A stretch of DNA of 12,780 bases from the NCBI GenBank assembly GCA_964405755.1, contig CAYOPF010000082.1:1-12780 (forward strand). Direction: 5' to 3'. The notes beneath the pieces were generated by a model. The model was not told where the DNA came from, did not search any database, and was given only the letters and a program-made list of their open reading frames with translations. The DNA is from GWF2-33-9 sp964405755. Its GTDB lineage: Bacteria; Bacteroidota; Ignavibacteria; Kapaibacteriales; UBA2268. This document shows positions 1 to 6,724 of the stretch, piece after piece; position 1 is the stretch's first letter; each line of letters begins with the position of its first letter. The position numbers and the translations under genes are program-made.

Positions 1-488
1 CTAATATTTATGCAATAGGAGATGTTGCATGTGCACCTTGGTTAGCCCATAAAGCATCAGCCGAAGGAATCGAGGCAGCCGAACACATGGCTGGTCATAA
101 TATTCATGGAATTGATTATAATAACATCCCAGGTTGTACCTACTGCATACCACAAGTTGCAAGTGTGGGTTTAACCGAAGTTAAAGCAAAAGAATTGGGG
201 TATGAACTTAAAATTGGTAAATTCCCATTTGCGGCAAGTGGCAAAGCTACAGCCATTGGCGATAACTCTGGCTTTGTTAAAGTAATTTTCGATGCTAAAT
301 ACGGTGAGGTACTTGGAGTACACATGATTGGACCTGATGTTACAGAAATGATTGCCGAAGCAGGTTTAGCTCGTAGTGTTGGTGCTACAGGGAAATCTAT
401 AATGAAGACAATTCATGCACATCCAACACTAAGCGAAGCAATTATGGAAGCTGCGGCTAATGCTTATGGCGAAGCAGTAAACATATAA
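1..488 (+). CDS. lpdA: Dihydrolipoyl dehydrogenase, C-terminal part (5' end outside window)
   Basis: The frame is open from base 3 to the stop at 486-488, giving 161 visible residues, so the gene starts upstream of the window. The fragment opens with NIYAIGDVA, the FAD-binding ATG/GD motif of the pyridine nucleotide-disulfide oxidoreductases. IPGCTYCIPQVASVGLTE then begins the dimerisation domain. HAHPTLSEA near the end carries the His-Glu pair (visible residues about 140 and 145) that acts as the catalytic base on the partner subunit. The family is the E3 subunit of 2-oxoacid dehydrogenase complexes and the glycine cleavage system: it reoxidises the lipoyl arm and passes electrons through FAD to NAD+ in the cytoplasm. 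The active-site disulfide lies outside the window. The first in-window Met (base 87) is internal, because the homologous reading frame continues upstream of it. No partner subunit is visible, so the complex it serves is unknown. Confidence 0.95.
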   Translation, partial: NIYAIGDVACAPWLAHKASAEGIEAAEHMAGHNIHGIDYNNIPGCTYCIPQVASVGLTEVKAKELGYELKIGKFPFAASGKATAIGDNSGFVKVIFDAKYGEVLGVHMIGPDVTEMIAEAGLARSVGATGKSIMKTIHAHPTLSEAIMEAAANAYGEAVNI

Positions 489-586
489 ACAGTGTGTAAT
501 AAATTTCACAGAATCGTTCTTTGATAATTTTATGATTTTCAATATTTATGTAAACATCGATTTAATCAGTATTTAAAGGTTTCAAC

Positions 587-608
587 AAAATGTCAATATT
601 AACATTTT
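587..608. promoter_or_regulatory. 22-bp near-palindrome followed by T-run: weak terminator or operator
   Basis: AAAATGT (587-593) and ACATTTT (602-608) are perfect inverted arms around CAATATTA, whose centre AATATT is itself palindromic, so 20 of 22 positions are symmetric. The right arm runs into six Ts (605-610). It could be an AT-rich weak terminator for lpdA, about 100 nt after its stop, or a binding site for a dimeric regulator of the downstream gene. The sequence does not decide between these. Confidence 0.35.
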
Positions 609-740
609 TTAATTAACTTAAACAAGATTTTTAGCAAATTGACTAAAATATCTTTAGTGTATATTCAAAAAATCGATGAAATGGCATAAAAATTGGAAAA
701 AAATTTATACTATAAAAATAAATAGTTTATAAATTTTTCG

Positions 741-748
741 TAAATTTG
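741..748 (+). promoter_or_regulatory. Candidate -7 element of the T9SS gene
   Basis: TAAATTTG matches the Bacteroidota -7 consensus TAnnTTTG and would place the transcript start about 45 nt before the ATG at 800. There is no TTG at the usual -33 spacing. Such an 8-mer arises easily in AT-rich DNA, so this is tentative. Confidence 0.25.
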
Positions 749-799
749 ATAATATTTATAAGTATGTAAATTAATTTTTTCAATAAAAAAGGAGTATAT

Positions 800-3700
800 A
801 TGAAAAAATTCACAATCTTCCTTTTAGCATTTGTTGCTTTATGTAGCCTTACACTCGAGGTTATGGCTGCACCTCCATCATTGCAAGCGCGCTATGTTGG
901 ATTTACAAATGCTCAAAGTACTTCCGTTACTGTTTCCTGGATCAATGGAAATGGAACAAACCGTATTGCAGTTGTTGCATACGGTGGAGCTGCTAACTGG
1001 AATGCTTTCCAGACATCATTTTTGGCAGCTATCACAAACATCAACACTGTTGTAGATGCAAATGGTGATTTCAACGTCGCATTTGCAAGTTCTACTAACA
1101 AATGGGTTAATAGTGGTATTACCTATGTGATAATGGATAGAACTACTGGTCAGAATCGTACTTCTAACTTCTCTAATCTAACTACTAACACTCAGTATCA
1201 TGTAAAGGTGTTTGAGTTCAATTTAAGCGGTAATATGCCACAATTCAACTATTCAAATGCTTTCCAAAACCCAAGGAGCTTTACTCCTTATACAATTACA
1301 CCACCAGCTGGATTGGCAATGAATTATACTTGCTTCTCAGGCGGTCAAATTGCATGGACTACTGACGGTGCCAACGCTGCAGGTTACTACCTTACAGTTA
1401 CTGATTTGTCCACAAGCACTGTTGTTATCAATGCTGCAGATATAGGTTTACCTGGTACTAAAACTTACACTATTACCGGATTAAACCCAAGTACAAATTA
1501 TAAAGCTGAATTATTAACATACGATGCATTCTTTAATACTGCTTCTTCGACTGCTTCCGTTAACTTCACAACATCTAGTGGAGCTCCTGTCGTAAGTGGA
1601 ACTGCAAGTGTATGTGCATTTACTACTGGCGTTACTTATACTGTTTCCCCAGCTTTCGCTTCGTACTTCTGGACAGTTTCAGGTGGAACTATTTTTGCTG
1701 GACAAGGAACCAACACATTAACAGTTGATTGGGGTGCAGGCGGACCAGGTACAGTTTCTGTTGCTGTTACCGATGGTAGTGGCTGTACTGGGAATGCTTC
1801 ATATAGCGTGGCTGTTAATCCTTTACCAAACCCACCAGTTGCTGGAAATACTTCAGTTTGTGCTAATGTAACAGGACAAACTTATTCAATTAGTGGTTCA
1901 TATTCTTCCATTGGCTGGACTTGCAGCGGTGGAACAATTGTAGGACCAACAAATATGGCTTCTATCACAGTAAACTGGGGTGCAGCTGGCGTAGGTAATG
2001 TTACTGTGAACGTAACAGATATGAATGGTTGCTCAGGTACTACAATATTACCTGTAACAAAGAATGCTTTACCTACACCTTCTATAGTTGGCTCGACAAA
2101 TGTATGTGCTAACCAAACCGGTGTAGCTTACTCAGTTGGTGCATTTAGTTCTTACAGCTGGACAGTTGTTGGCGGTACATTAGTTTCTGGTCAAAACACT
2201 TCTTCAATCACTGTTGATTGGGGTGTTGCAGGTCCTGGCTCTGTGAGTGTTGCGGTAACAAATATTAACGGTTGTGTTGGAACTCACAATGTTGCTGTTA
2301 CTATTAATGCATTACCAACAGTTACTTTAGGAACAAATCCAACAGTTTGCCAAGGTTCAGTTGCTGCCAATTTACCTTACTCAGGAGCAACTGGCACACC
2401 AAATCAATATATGATAGATTATGATGCTGCTGCTAATACTGCTGGTTTTGTAGATGTTGCATGGTCAGCATTACCTGTATCACCAATTACATTGGTTGTT
2501 CCAGGTGCTGCTACTGCTGGTGTTTACAATGCAACTTTGAAAGTTCGTAATGTTTTATTATGCGAAAGCATGGCTTATAACTTCACTGTAACTGTCGAAG
2601 GAACTCCAGTTGCAGGTACTTTAACTAAATCTCCAAATGTTGCAACTGTATGTGCAGGAACTGGTGTAAGTGCCACTTTAGCTGCTGGCAGCGGTGGAAA
2701 TGGAACAGATCAATTAGATTATTCAACTAATACTGGTGGAACTTGGGCTGCATATACATCAGGAACCGTGATCTCTACTACTGGTTTGTCTGGTGCAAAT
2801 GTTGTACAGATTCGTACTCGTCGTTTAGGTACAGTATGTGCAAATTCAGCTTATACTTATGCAATGTGGTCTGTTGAAGCAACTCCAGTTGCTCAAACAA
2901 TCAATAAAACTCCTGCTGGAACACACGTTTGTGCAACAGCTAATGCTAGCGCAACATTCTCTGGCGGTAGTGGTGGCGACGGAACCAATACTTATGAATA
3001 TAGAACATCAGCTAATAATGGTGGAACTTGGACTGCATGGTTAGCATACACTTCAGGCAATCCAATTGCAGCTGTTGGTTTAACAAATATCGAAGTTCGT
3101 GCAACTCGTAATGCAACTGCTTGCACTCCAGCTACAAATACTGCAAGTTGGTTAGTAGAAGCAACTCCAGTTGCTCAGACAATTACAAAAAGTCCAAATG
3201 TTGCTTCAGTATGCGATGGTACTCCTGTTAGTGCAACATTTGCTGGCGGTAGTGGTGGTAATGGTACCAACACTTACGAATATCGCTACAATGGTGCTGG
3301 TGCTTGGTCTGCATATACTGCAGGTACAAACTTAGCAACAACTGGCTATACTCAAGTAGAAATCCGTACAACTCGCAATGCTGATCATTGCACACCAGTT
3401 ACTTCTACTGTAAGTTGGACAATTAATCCGTTACCAACAATTACTTTAGGTACAAATCCTGCAGTATGCTTTGGTTCAGTTACTGCTAACTTACCATACA
3501 GTGCTACAACAGCTGGTGCTAATCAATATACAATTGATTTCGATGCAGCTGCAAATGTCGCTGGATTCGCTGATGTAGCTTGGTCTGCATTACCTGCAAC
3601 TCCAGTAGTAATTACAGTTCCTGGTGCTGCTCCTGCTGCTACTTACAATGCTGTATTGAAAGTTAGAAATTCTGGTACAACTTGCGAAAGCGTTGGATAT

Positions 3701-4948
3701 AACATTACAGTTACTGTCAATGCATTACCAACAATTACTTTGGGTACTAACCCATCAGTTTGCCAAGGTACAACAACTACTAACTTAACTTATAGTGCAA
3801 CAACTGAAACACCAACAGATTACACAATTGATTTCGACGCTGCTGCAAATGTTGCTGGTTTTGTTGATGTTGCATGGACAGCATTACCTGCATCTCCAAT
3901 AGTAATTACAGTTCCTGGTGCTGCAGCTGCTGCTACTTATAACGCAACATTGAGAGTTCGCAATGCGAATACTTGCCAAAGCAACATATATAACATTACT
4001 GTTACTGTTGTATTGCCACCAAGCATTACTGTAAACCCATCTAATGTTTCAAACGGCGTTGGTGCAAATATTAACTTCTCAGTTACTGCTCTCAACACAA
4101 CAACTTACCAATGGTACTATGACGCTGATAATTCTGGTTACGATGGAACAGCAATTTCGGGTGCTACAAATGCTACTTTGAACTTGAACAACATTCAATA
4201 CTCAGACATAGGATATTATTACTGCGAAGCAATCAATGCTGGTTGTGGTAATGTATTTAGCAACTATGCCAGCTTAACAGTATATCCTGCAACTCAAGTT
4301 TCTGGAATCTACTTCACAGCTCGCTCGAAGAATACTATTACAGTTCAGTTTACTGCTGGTAGTGGCGATGCACACATAATTGCTATTAAACAAAGTAATG
4401 CTGTTCCTCCAACAACTCCAACAAACAACACAAGCTATACTGCCAACACTCAATTCCCATTAGGAAGCGACTTAGGCAACAATGCTTATGTTATTTTGAA
4501 TGGAACTGCAACAAACGTTACTGTTACCAACTTAGCTCAAAACACTGCATATTATTTCCGTGGCTTTACTTATGCTAACTACGGTGGAATGATTCTTTAC
4601 AATCCAAATAATGGTGCAGCTAATAACCCAAGAGTTATTTACACTACTCCTCGCGAAACTGACTTTGCAGTTGTTGGCGATCGTTACGAAATGAATTCCA
4701 TCGCTCCTAATCCAGTACGCGATGAATTAGTATTCGATTTGTATGCTCCTGCTGCCGAATCAGTTAAGATCGAAATTATCAGCTTGAATGGCGAAACATT
4801 GTGGAACGGTGATTATAGAATCGGCGAAGGTTACAACACTATCTCCTTCTATATGAACAATCTACCAGTTCGCTTGTCTTCTGGTACTTACATCTTGAGA
4901 GTAAATGGAACAGAATCACTAACTCAGAAATTCATCTATATGCCATAA
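800..4948 (+). CDS. Giant secreted repeat protein with T9SS type A sorting domain
   Basis: The product has 1382 residues. The start is ATG behind GGAG (791-794). Residues 1-23 form a signal peptide: KK, a hydrophobic core, then VMA before APP. Residues 27-165 are a fibronectin-III-like domain and 168-258 a second. Residues 262-503 are three PKD-like repeats (A). Residues 504-599 are one B repeat, 600-875 three C repeats and 876-1071 two more B repeats. Residues 1072-1163 form an Ig-like domain with W1105 and a YYC motif at C1142. Residues 1164-1285 are a fibronectin-III-like domain resembling the first. Residues 1292-1382 are a Por/T9SS type A C-terminal domain, with APNPV at 1302-1306, SGTYILRV and a final KFIYMP. 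The sorting domain directs export through the outer membrane and is normally cleaved, leaving the protein on the surface or released. No catalytic domain is visible. An adhesive or structural role is inferred. A single-gene unit closed by a strong terminator. Confidence 0.93.
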   Translation: MKKFTIFLLAFVALCSLTLEVMAAPPSLQARYVGFTNAQSTSVTVSWINGNGTNRIAVVAYGGAANWNAFQTSFLAAITNINTVVDANGDFNVAFASSTNKWVNSGITYVIMDRTTGQNRTSNFSNLTTNTQYHVKVFEFNLSGNMPQFNYSNAFQNPRSFTPYTITPPAGLAMNYTCFSGGQIAWTTDGANAAGYYLTVTDLSTSTVVINAADIGLPGTKTYTITGLNPSTNYKAELLTYDAFFNTASSTASVNFTTSSGAPVVSGTASVCAFTTGVTYTVSPAFASYFWTVSGGTIFAGQGTNTLTVDWGAGGPGTVSVAVTDGSGCTGNASYSVAVNPLPNPPVAGNTSVCANVTGQTYSISGSYSSIGWTCSGGTIVGPTNMASITVNWGAAGVGNVTVNVTDMNGCSGTTILPVTKNALPTPSIVGSTNVCANQTGVAYSVGAFSSYSWTVVGGTLVSGQNTSSITVDWGVAGPGSVSVAVTNINGCVGTHNVAVTINALPTVTLGTNPTVCQGSVAANLPYSGATGTPNQYMIDYDAAANTAGFVDVAWSALPVSPITLVVPGAATAGVYNATLKVRNVLLCESMAYNFTVTVEGTPVAGTLTKSPNVATVCAGTGVSATLAAGSGGNGTDQLDYSTNTGGTWAAYTSGTVISTTGLSGANVVQIRTRRLGTVCANSAYTYAMWSVEATPVAQTINKTPAGTHVCATANASATFSGGSGGDGTNTYEYRTSANNGGTWTAWLAYTSGNPIAAVGLTNIEVRATRNATACTPATNTASWLVEATPVAQTITKSPNVASVCDGTPVSATFAGGSGGNGTNTYEYRYNGAGAWSAYTAGTNLATTGYTQVEIRTTRNADHCTPVTSTVSWTINPLPTITLGTNPAVCFGSVTANLPYSATTAGANQYTIDFDAAANVAGFADVAWSALPATPVVITVPGAAPAATYNAVLKVRNSGTTCESVGYNITVTVNALPTITLGTNPSVCQGTTTTNLTYSATTETPTDYTIDFDAAANVAGFVDVAWTALPASPIVITVPGAAAAATYNATLRVRNANTCQSNIYNITVTVVLPPSITVNPSNVSNGVGANINFSVTALNTTTYQWYYDADNSGYDGTAISGATNATLNLNNIQYSDIGYYYCEAINAGCGNVFSNYASLTVYPATQVSGIYFTARSKNTITVQFTAGSGDAHIIAIKQSNAVPPTTPTNNTSYTANTQFPLGSDLGNNAYVILNGTATNVTVTNLAQNTAYYFRGFTYANYGGMILYNPNNGAANNPRVIYTTPRETDFAVVGDRYEMNSIAPNPVRDELVFDLYAPAAESVKIEIISLNGETLWNGDYRIGEGYNTISFYMNNLPVRLSSGTYILRVNGTESLTQKFIYMP
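1583..2308 (+). repeat. Three tandem PKD-like repeats (type A) in the T9SS protein
   Basis: Residues 262-503 hold three units of about 80 residues. Each has SVCA or NVCA early, then W(T) followed by (S/V)GGT, then (T/N)W or DWG with a G-rich turn, then a GC(T/S/V)G turn near the end. The early Cys and the GC Cys recur in each unit and probably form an intradomain disulfide. LP linkers join the units. The pattern matches PKD-like domains common in T9SS substrates. Confidence 0.8.
2597..3424 (+). repeat. Three tandem type C repeats in the T9SS protein
   Basis: Residues 600-875 hold three units of about 92 residues, each opening with a (G/A)TPVA segment. Shared marks are VC near unit residue 20, (A/S)GGSGG or AGSGG followed by NGT or DGT, YEYR or a variant, a GTW/GAW turn, and RT(T)RN or RTRR followed by C near the end. 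The second and third units are the closest pair, both carrying ATPVAQTI and NTYEYR. I do not recognise a named family. Confidence 0.8.
3425..4012 (+). repeat. Two tandem type B repeats; a third copy lies at 2309-2596
   Basis: Residues 876-973 and 974-1071 are near-identical units of about 97 residues. Both carry LPTITLGTNP, a VC, DFDAAANVAGF, DVAW, ITVPGAA and TYNA followed by L(K/R)VRN. The DNA is also similar (for example GTAATTACAGTTCCTGGTGC in both), which points to recent duplication. A more diverged copy, residues 504-599, lies before the C block. Confidence 0.85.
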
Positions 4949-4975
4949 TATAGATAATCCAATTATTAATAAAAG

Positions 4976-5003
4976 CTGCCTCTTCCAAGGGGCAGTTTTT
5001 TTT
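4976..5003 (+). terminator. Intrinsic terminator after the T9SS gene
   Basis: CTGCCTC (4976-4982) pairs with GGGGCAG (4989-4995), with one T-G wobble, around the loop TTCCAA, and is followed at once by eight Ts (4996-5003). It begins 27 nt after the stop codon. Confidence 0.92.
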
Positions 5004-5004
5004 A

Positions 5005-5034
5005 TTGCCAATTGTTAAATATTTCTTATTTTTG
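5005..5034 (+). promoter_or_regulatory. Candidate Bacteroidota-type promoter of the hemerythrin-PAS gene
   Basis: TTG at 5005-5007 and TATTTTTG at 5027-5034 are separated by 19 nt. This fits the known Bacteroidota pattern of TTG at -33 and TAnnTTTG at -7. The transcript would start around 5041, about 35 nt before the ATG at 5076. It lies just after the terminator of the preceding gene, as expected for an independent unit. Confidence 0.5.
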
Positions 5035-5075
5035 TAATAAGATTATTTTGTCTTATCATAAAAAAGGTAAACACA

Positions 5076-6020
5076 ATGGAAACATTAATGAATTACTTAG
5101 ATAATTTAATAAATGACCATAACTTAATAGAACGAGCATTGGTTATGTTCGAAAAAGAAGTTGCGAAAGCAGAAAAAATGAATGCAGATATTGCATTGTC
5201 GCTGATTACATTTTTAGAAGATTATGGCGACGAATGCCACAATCAAAAAGAAGAAAAATTTTACTTCCCTCTTTTACTCGAAAGAGGTTTGCCACCTATG
5301 GGACCAGTTGCTGTGATGCTGGAAGAGCATAAAAGTGAAAGAAATTACTTATCCGAAATCAAAAATATGATTGCCAAGTTCAAGATTAACAACACACTGA
5401 ATCCTCAATTAACCGAAATAACTTCAGAATATATAGAGCTGACAAAAAATCACATTTGGAAGGAAAATGATATACTCTATCCAATGGGAAAAAGAATACT
5501 TTCCACACAAGACGGAGTGGATTTACTGCACAAGTTTAATGAATTCACGTTTAGCCGTTTCGGTCAGGATGGATTCAAACGTTATTCCGATATGATAGAT
5601 GCATTCGAGCATCAAACTGGCGGAAAGGTCAATATGTTGGCAAGTGTCCAATTAGATGTAATAACTAATATGTTGGATGCGTTGCAAGTAGAATTATCAT
5701 TTGTGGACGAAAACGATGTTGTTAAGTTCTACACACACCAAAATAAAAAGAAGATATTCCATCGATCGCTTTCAGTTATTGGACGAACAGTTCAAAAGTG
5801 CCATCCCGAGAAAAGTGTTCACATGGTAAATCAGATTTTAGCAGAAATGAAAGCAGGAACACGCGATAAAGCAGATTTTTGGATCAATTTCGATTCAATG
5901 TTTGTTCATATATCCTATTTTGCCGTTCGCGACGACGAAGGTAACTATCAAGGTTGTGTGGAAATGGTTCACGACATAAAACCATACCGCGACCTCGAAG
6001 GCGAAAAGAGATTATTGTAG
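5076..6020 (+). CDS. Hemerythrin (HHE) domain protein with C-terminal PAS domain
   Basis: The product has 314 residues and no signal peptide or membrane segment, so it is cytoplasmic. Residues 8-145 form an HHE four-helix bundle with the ligands expected for a diiron site: H15 (DHNLIE), H55 and E59 (HNQKE), H85 (EEHK) and H126 and E130 (HIWKE). Residues 188-305 match the PAS type that follows HHE domains in DUF438-family proteins, with the hallmark RSLSVIGRTVQKCHPEKSVH at 230-249 and HISYFAVRDDEG at 278-289. Hemerythrin domains bind O2 or sense NO, iron or redox state. Coupling to PAS suggests a sensor, but no output domain is present. The start at 5076 follows AGG (5065-5067) by 8 nt. A second Met five codons in is possible. 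It stands alone, behind its own promoter. Confidence 0.9.
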   Translation: METLMNYLDNLINDHNLIERALVMFEKEVAKAEKMNADIALSLITFLEDYGDECHNQKEEKFYFPLLLERGLPPMGPVAVMLEEHKSERNYLSEIKNMIAKFKINNTLNPQLTEITSEYIELTKNHIWKENDILYPMGKRILSTQDGVDLLHKFNEFTFSRFGQDGFKRYSDMIDAFEHQTGGKVNMLASVQLDVITNMLDALQVELSFVDENDVVKFYTHQNKKKIFHRSLSVIGRTVQKCHPEKSVHMVNQILAEMKAGTRDKADFWINFDSMFVHISYFAVRDDEGNYQGCVEMVHDIKPYRDLEGEKRLL

Positions 6021-6031
6021 AATTATCCAAT

Positions 6032-6060
6032 CTATCCGATGACTCCAAGTAATCGGATGG
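6032..6060. terminator. Hairpin between convergent genes, possible weak terminator
   Basis: CTATCCGAT (6032-6040) pairs over 9 bp, with one wobble, with ATCGGATGG (6052-6060) around an 11-nt loop. It sits in the 54-nt gap between the ends of the hemerythrin-PAS gene and the leftward Mor-like gene. No T-run follows directly on either strand, and the nearest plus-strand run is about 20 nt away, so termination here may be weak or need a factor. Confidence 0.45.
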
Positions 6061-6074
6061 ATGCTAATTATTTT

Positions 6075-6356
6075 CTATTTGTTTTTTTTGGCTATTTTTC
6101 CTTCTCTTCTTAATTTCCATAAATATTGTGTCGATACTCCCAACTCAACAGCGATTTGTTTCATTGTCTTGTTTTGGTTTTGGTTTAAATACCGCACAAC
6201 AAATTTCTCCAATCTCGAAATTTTGGGTATGTAGAGGTATGCTCCTTGCAAATTCCGCAGTAAGTTTCGAAGAACATCGATACCAACTGCATTAGCAATT
6301 AATTCCAAATCTTCGGTTAAGTCCCCGATTTCTATCTTTTCATAAATATCTTTCAT
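6075..6356 (-). CDS. Mor-family (Mu Mor-like) DNA-binding protein
   Basis: The product has 93 residues from the preferred start. An in-frame ATG eight codons further upstream (6378-6380) has no good ribosome site, while the ATG at 6354-6356 follows AGGAGG (6363-6368) by 6 nt. Residues 13-45 (LTEDLELIANAVG, then LQGAYLYIPK) match the dimerisation part of the Mor transcription activator family. Residues 62-85 (NKTMKQIAVELGVSTQYLWK) form the helix-turn-helix. Mor of phage Mu binds as a dimer to a middle promoter and activates it; chromosomal relatives are mostly uncharacterised. The first codons overlap the end of the gene upstream by 17 nt, so the two are translationally coupled. With the divergent XRE gene it forms a phage-like regulatory module. 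The family assignment rests on motif recall, not a search. Confidence 0.78.
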   Translation of the reverse strand: MKDIYEKIEIGDLTEDLELIANAVGIDVLRNLLRNLQGAYLYIPKISRLEKFVVRYLNQNQNKTMKQIAVELGVSTQYLWKLRREGKIAKKNK

Positions 6357-6609
6357 ACTCGTCCTCCTCGAATACTTCATCTTCGATTTGATTGAGGTTC
6401 TCGAAATACGATTCGCAAAGATAACGGAACTCCTCTAATTTGTCGGACGAGATAAGATGCAATTGCTTAACTTCGTCGAGGAAATTGTTCTGCAGAATGC
6501 AAATTAAATCGTTCTTACACTTTTTATCATTTGGATGGAAGAAGTTACCTTCGGGCAAATTGATACTAACATATCCCTTTTTGGTCTGCATTTTTTTGGA
6601 ATTATACAT
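6340..6609 (-). CDS. Unknown small acidic protein upstream of the Mor-like gene
   Basis: The product has 89 residues. The ATG at 6607-6609 follows GGAG (6616-6619) by 6 nt. I do not recognise a family. The N-terminus is basic (NSKKMQTKKG), the middle is mixed and probably helical, and the C-terminal third is strongly acidic (ENLNQIEDEVFEEDEYERYL). There is no signal peptide or membrane segment. The acidic tail is partly a by-product of its DNA, since its GAG-GAG-GAC-GAG codons carry the AGGAGG ribosome site of the next gene. It is the first gene of the leftward pair transcribed from the divergent region with the three operator-like sites, so it is probably a partner or antagonist in the same switch. 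That role is inferred from position only. Confidence 0.7.
   Translation of the reverse strand: MYNSKKMQTKKGYVSINLPEGNFFHPNDKKCKNDLICILQNNFLDEVKQLHLISSDKLEEFRYLCESYFENLNQIEDEVFEEDEYERYL
6363..6368 (-). promoter_or_regulatory. Start-deciding ribosome binding site of the Mor-like gene
   Basis: On the minus strand AGGAGG lies 6 nt before the ATG at 6354-6356. It is embedded in the acidic-tail codons of the upstream gene. This strong site favours the inner start over the ATG at 6378-6380. Confidence 0.75.
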
Positions 6610-6615
6610 TTTTTA

Positions 6616-6677
6616 CTCCATAATTTTGTATTTTTGTATTAAATAATTTTGTAAATAATAATTACAAAATTATGTAA
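6616..6677. promoter_or_regulatory. Three operator-like 16-bp near-palindromes at 23-bp spacing
   Basis: The sites are CTCCATAATTTTGTAT (6616-6631), TTAAATAATTTTGTAA (6639-6654) and TTACAAAATTATGTAA (6662-6677). The third is symmetric at 14 of 16 positions (7 of 8 base pairs), and its reverse complement matches the second at 15 of 16 and the first at 13 of 16. Start-to-start distances are both 23 bp. Between sites 2 and 3 there is also a perfect 12-bp inverted repeat (6643-6654 and 6662-6673) with a 7-nt spacer. TAATTTTG, a -7 promoter match, occurs in sites 1 and 2 on the plus strand and in site 3 on the minus strand. Site 1 overlaps the GGAG of the leftward operon. Three evenly spaced sites between divergent regulators suggest cooperative binding by a dimeric repressor, probably the XRE protein. 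Confidence 0.6.
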
Positions 6678-6724
6678 AAAATACATAAATAAATAGTAAA
6701 TAATTCAGAAAATATAAATAAGTT

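Larger units (their letters stand above)
489..799. other. AT-rich intergenic region between lpdA and the T9SS gene
   Basis: This 311-nt gap has no convincing reading frame or RNA gene. It holds a 22-bp near-palindrome at 587-608, a possible -7 element at 741-748 and the ribosome binding site GGAG at 791-794, 5 nt before the ATG at 800. I see no strong GC-rich terminator after lpdA. The remainder is homopolymeric A/T sequence. Confidence 0.6.

Noticed and set aside
87..488. The Met at base 87 as the start of a separate small protein.
   Set aside because: The same frame is open upstream to the window edge and encodes the conserved IYAIGDVA motif of dihydrolipoyl dehydrogenase.
831..1101. Short alternate-frame and antisense frames inside the T9SS gene.
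   Set aside because: They sit within the signal peptide and first domain coding region and have no independent support.
1583..4012. The repeated DNA as a CRISPR array or other DNA-level repeat element.
   Set aside because: The reading frame is open throughout, the units are about 80 to 97 codons, and divergence follows protein conservation. These are protein domain repeats.
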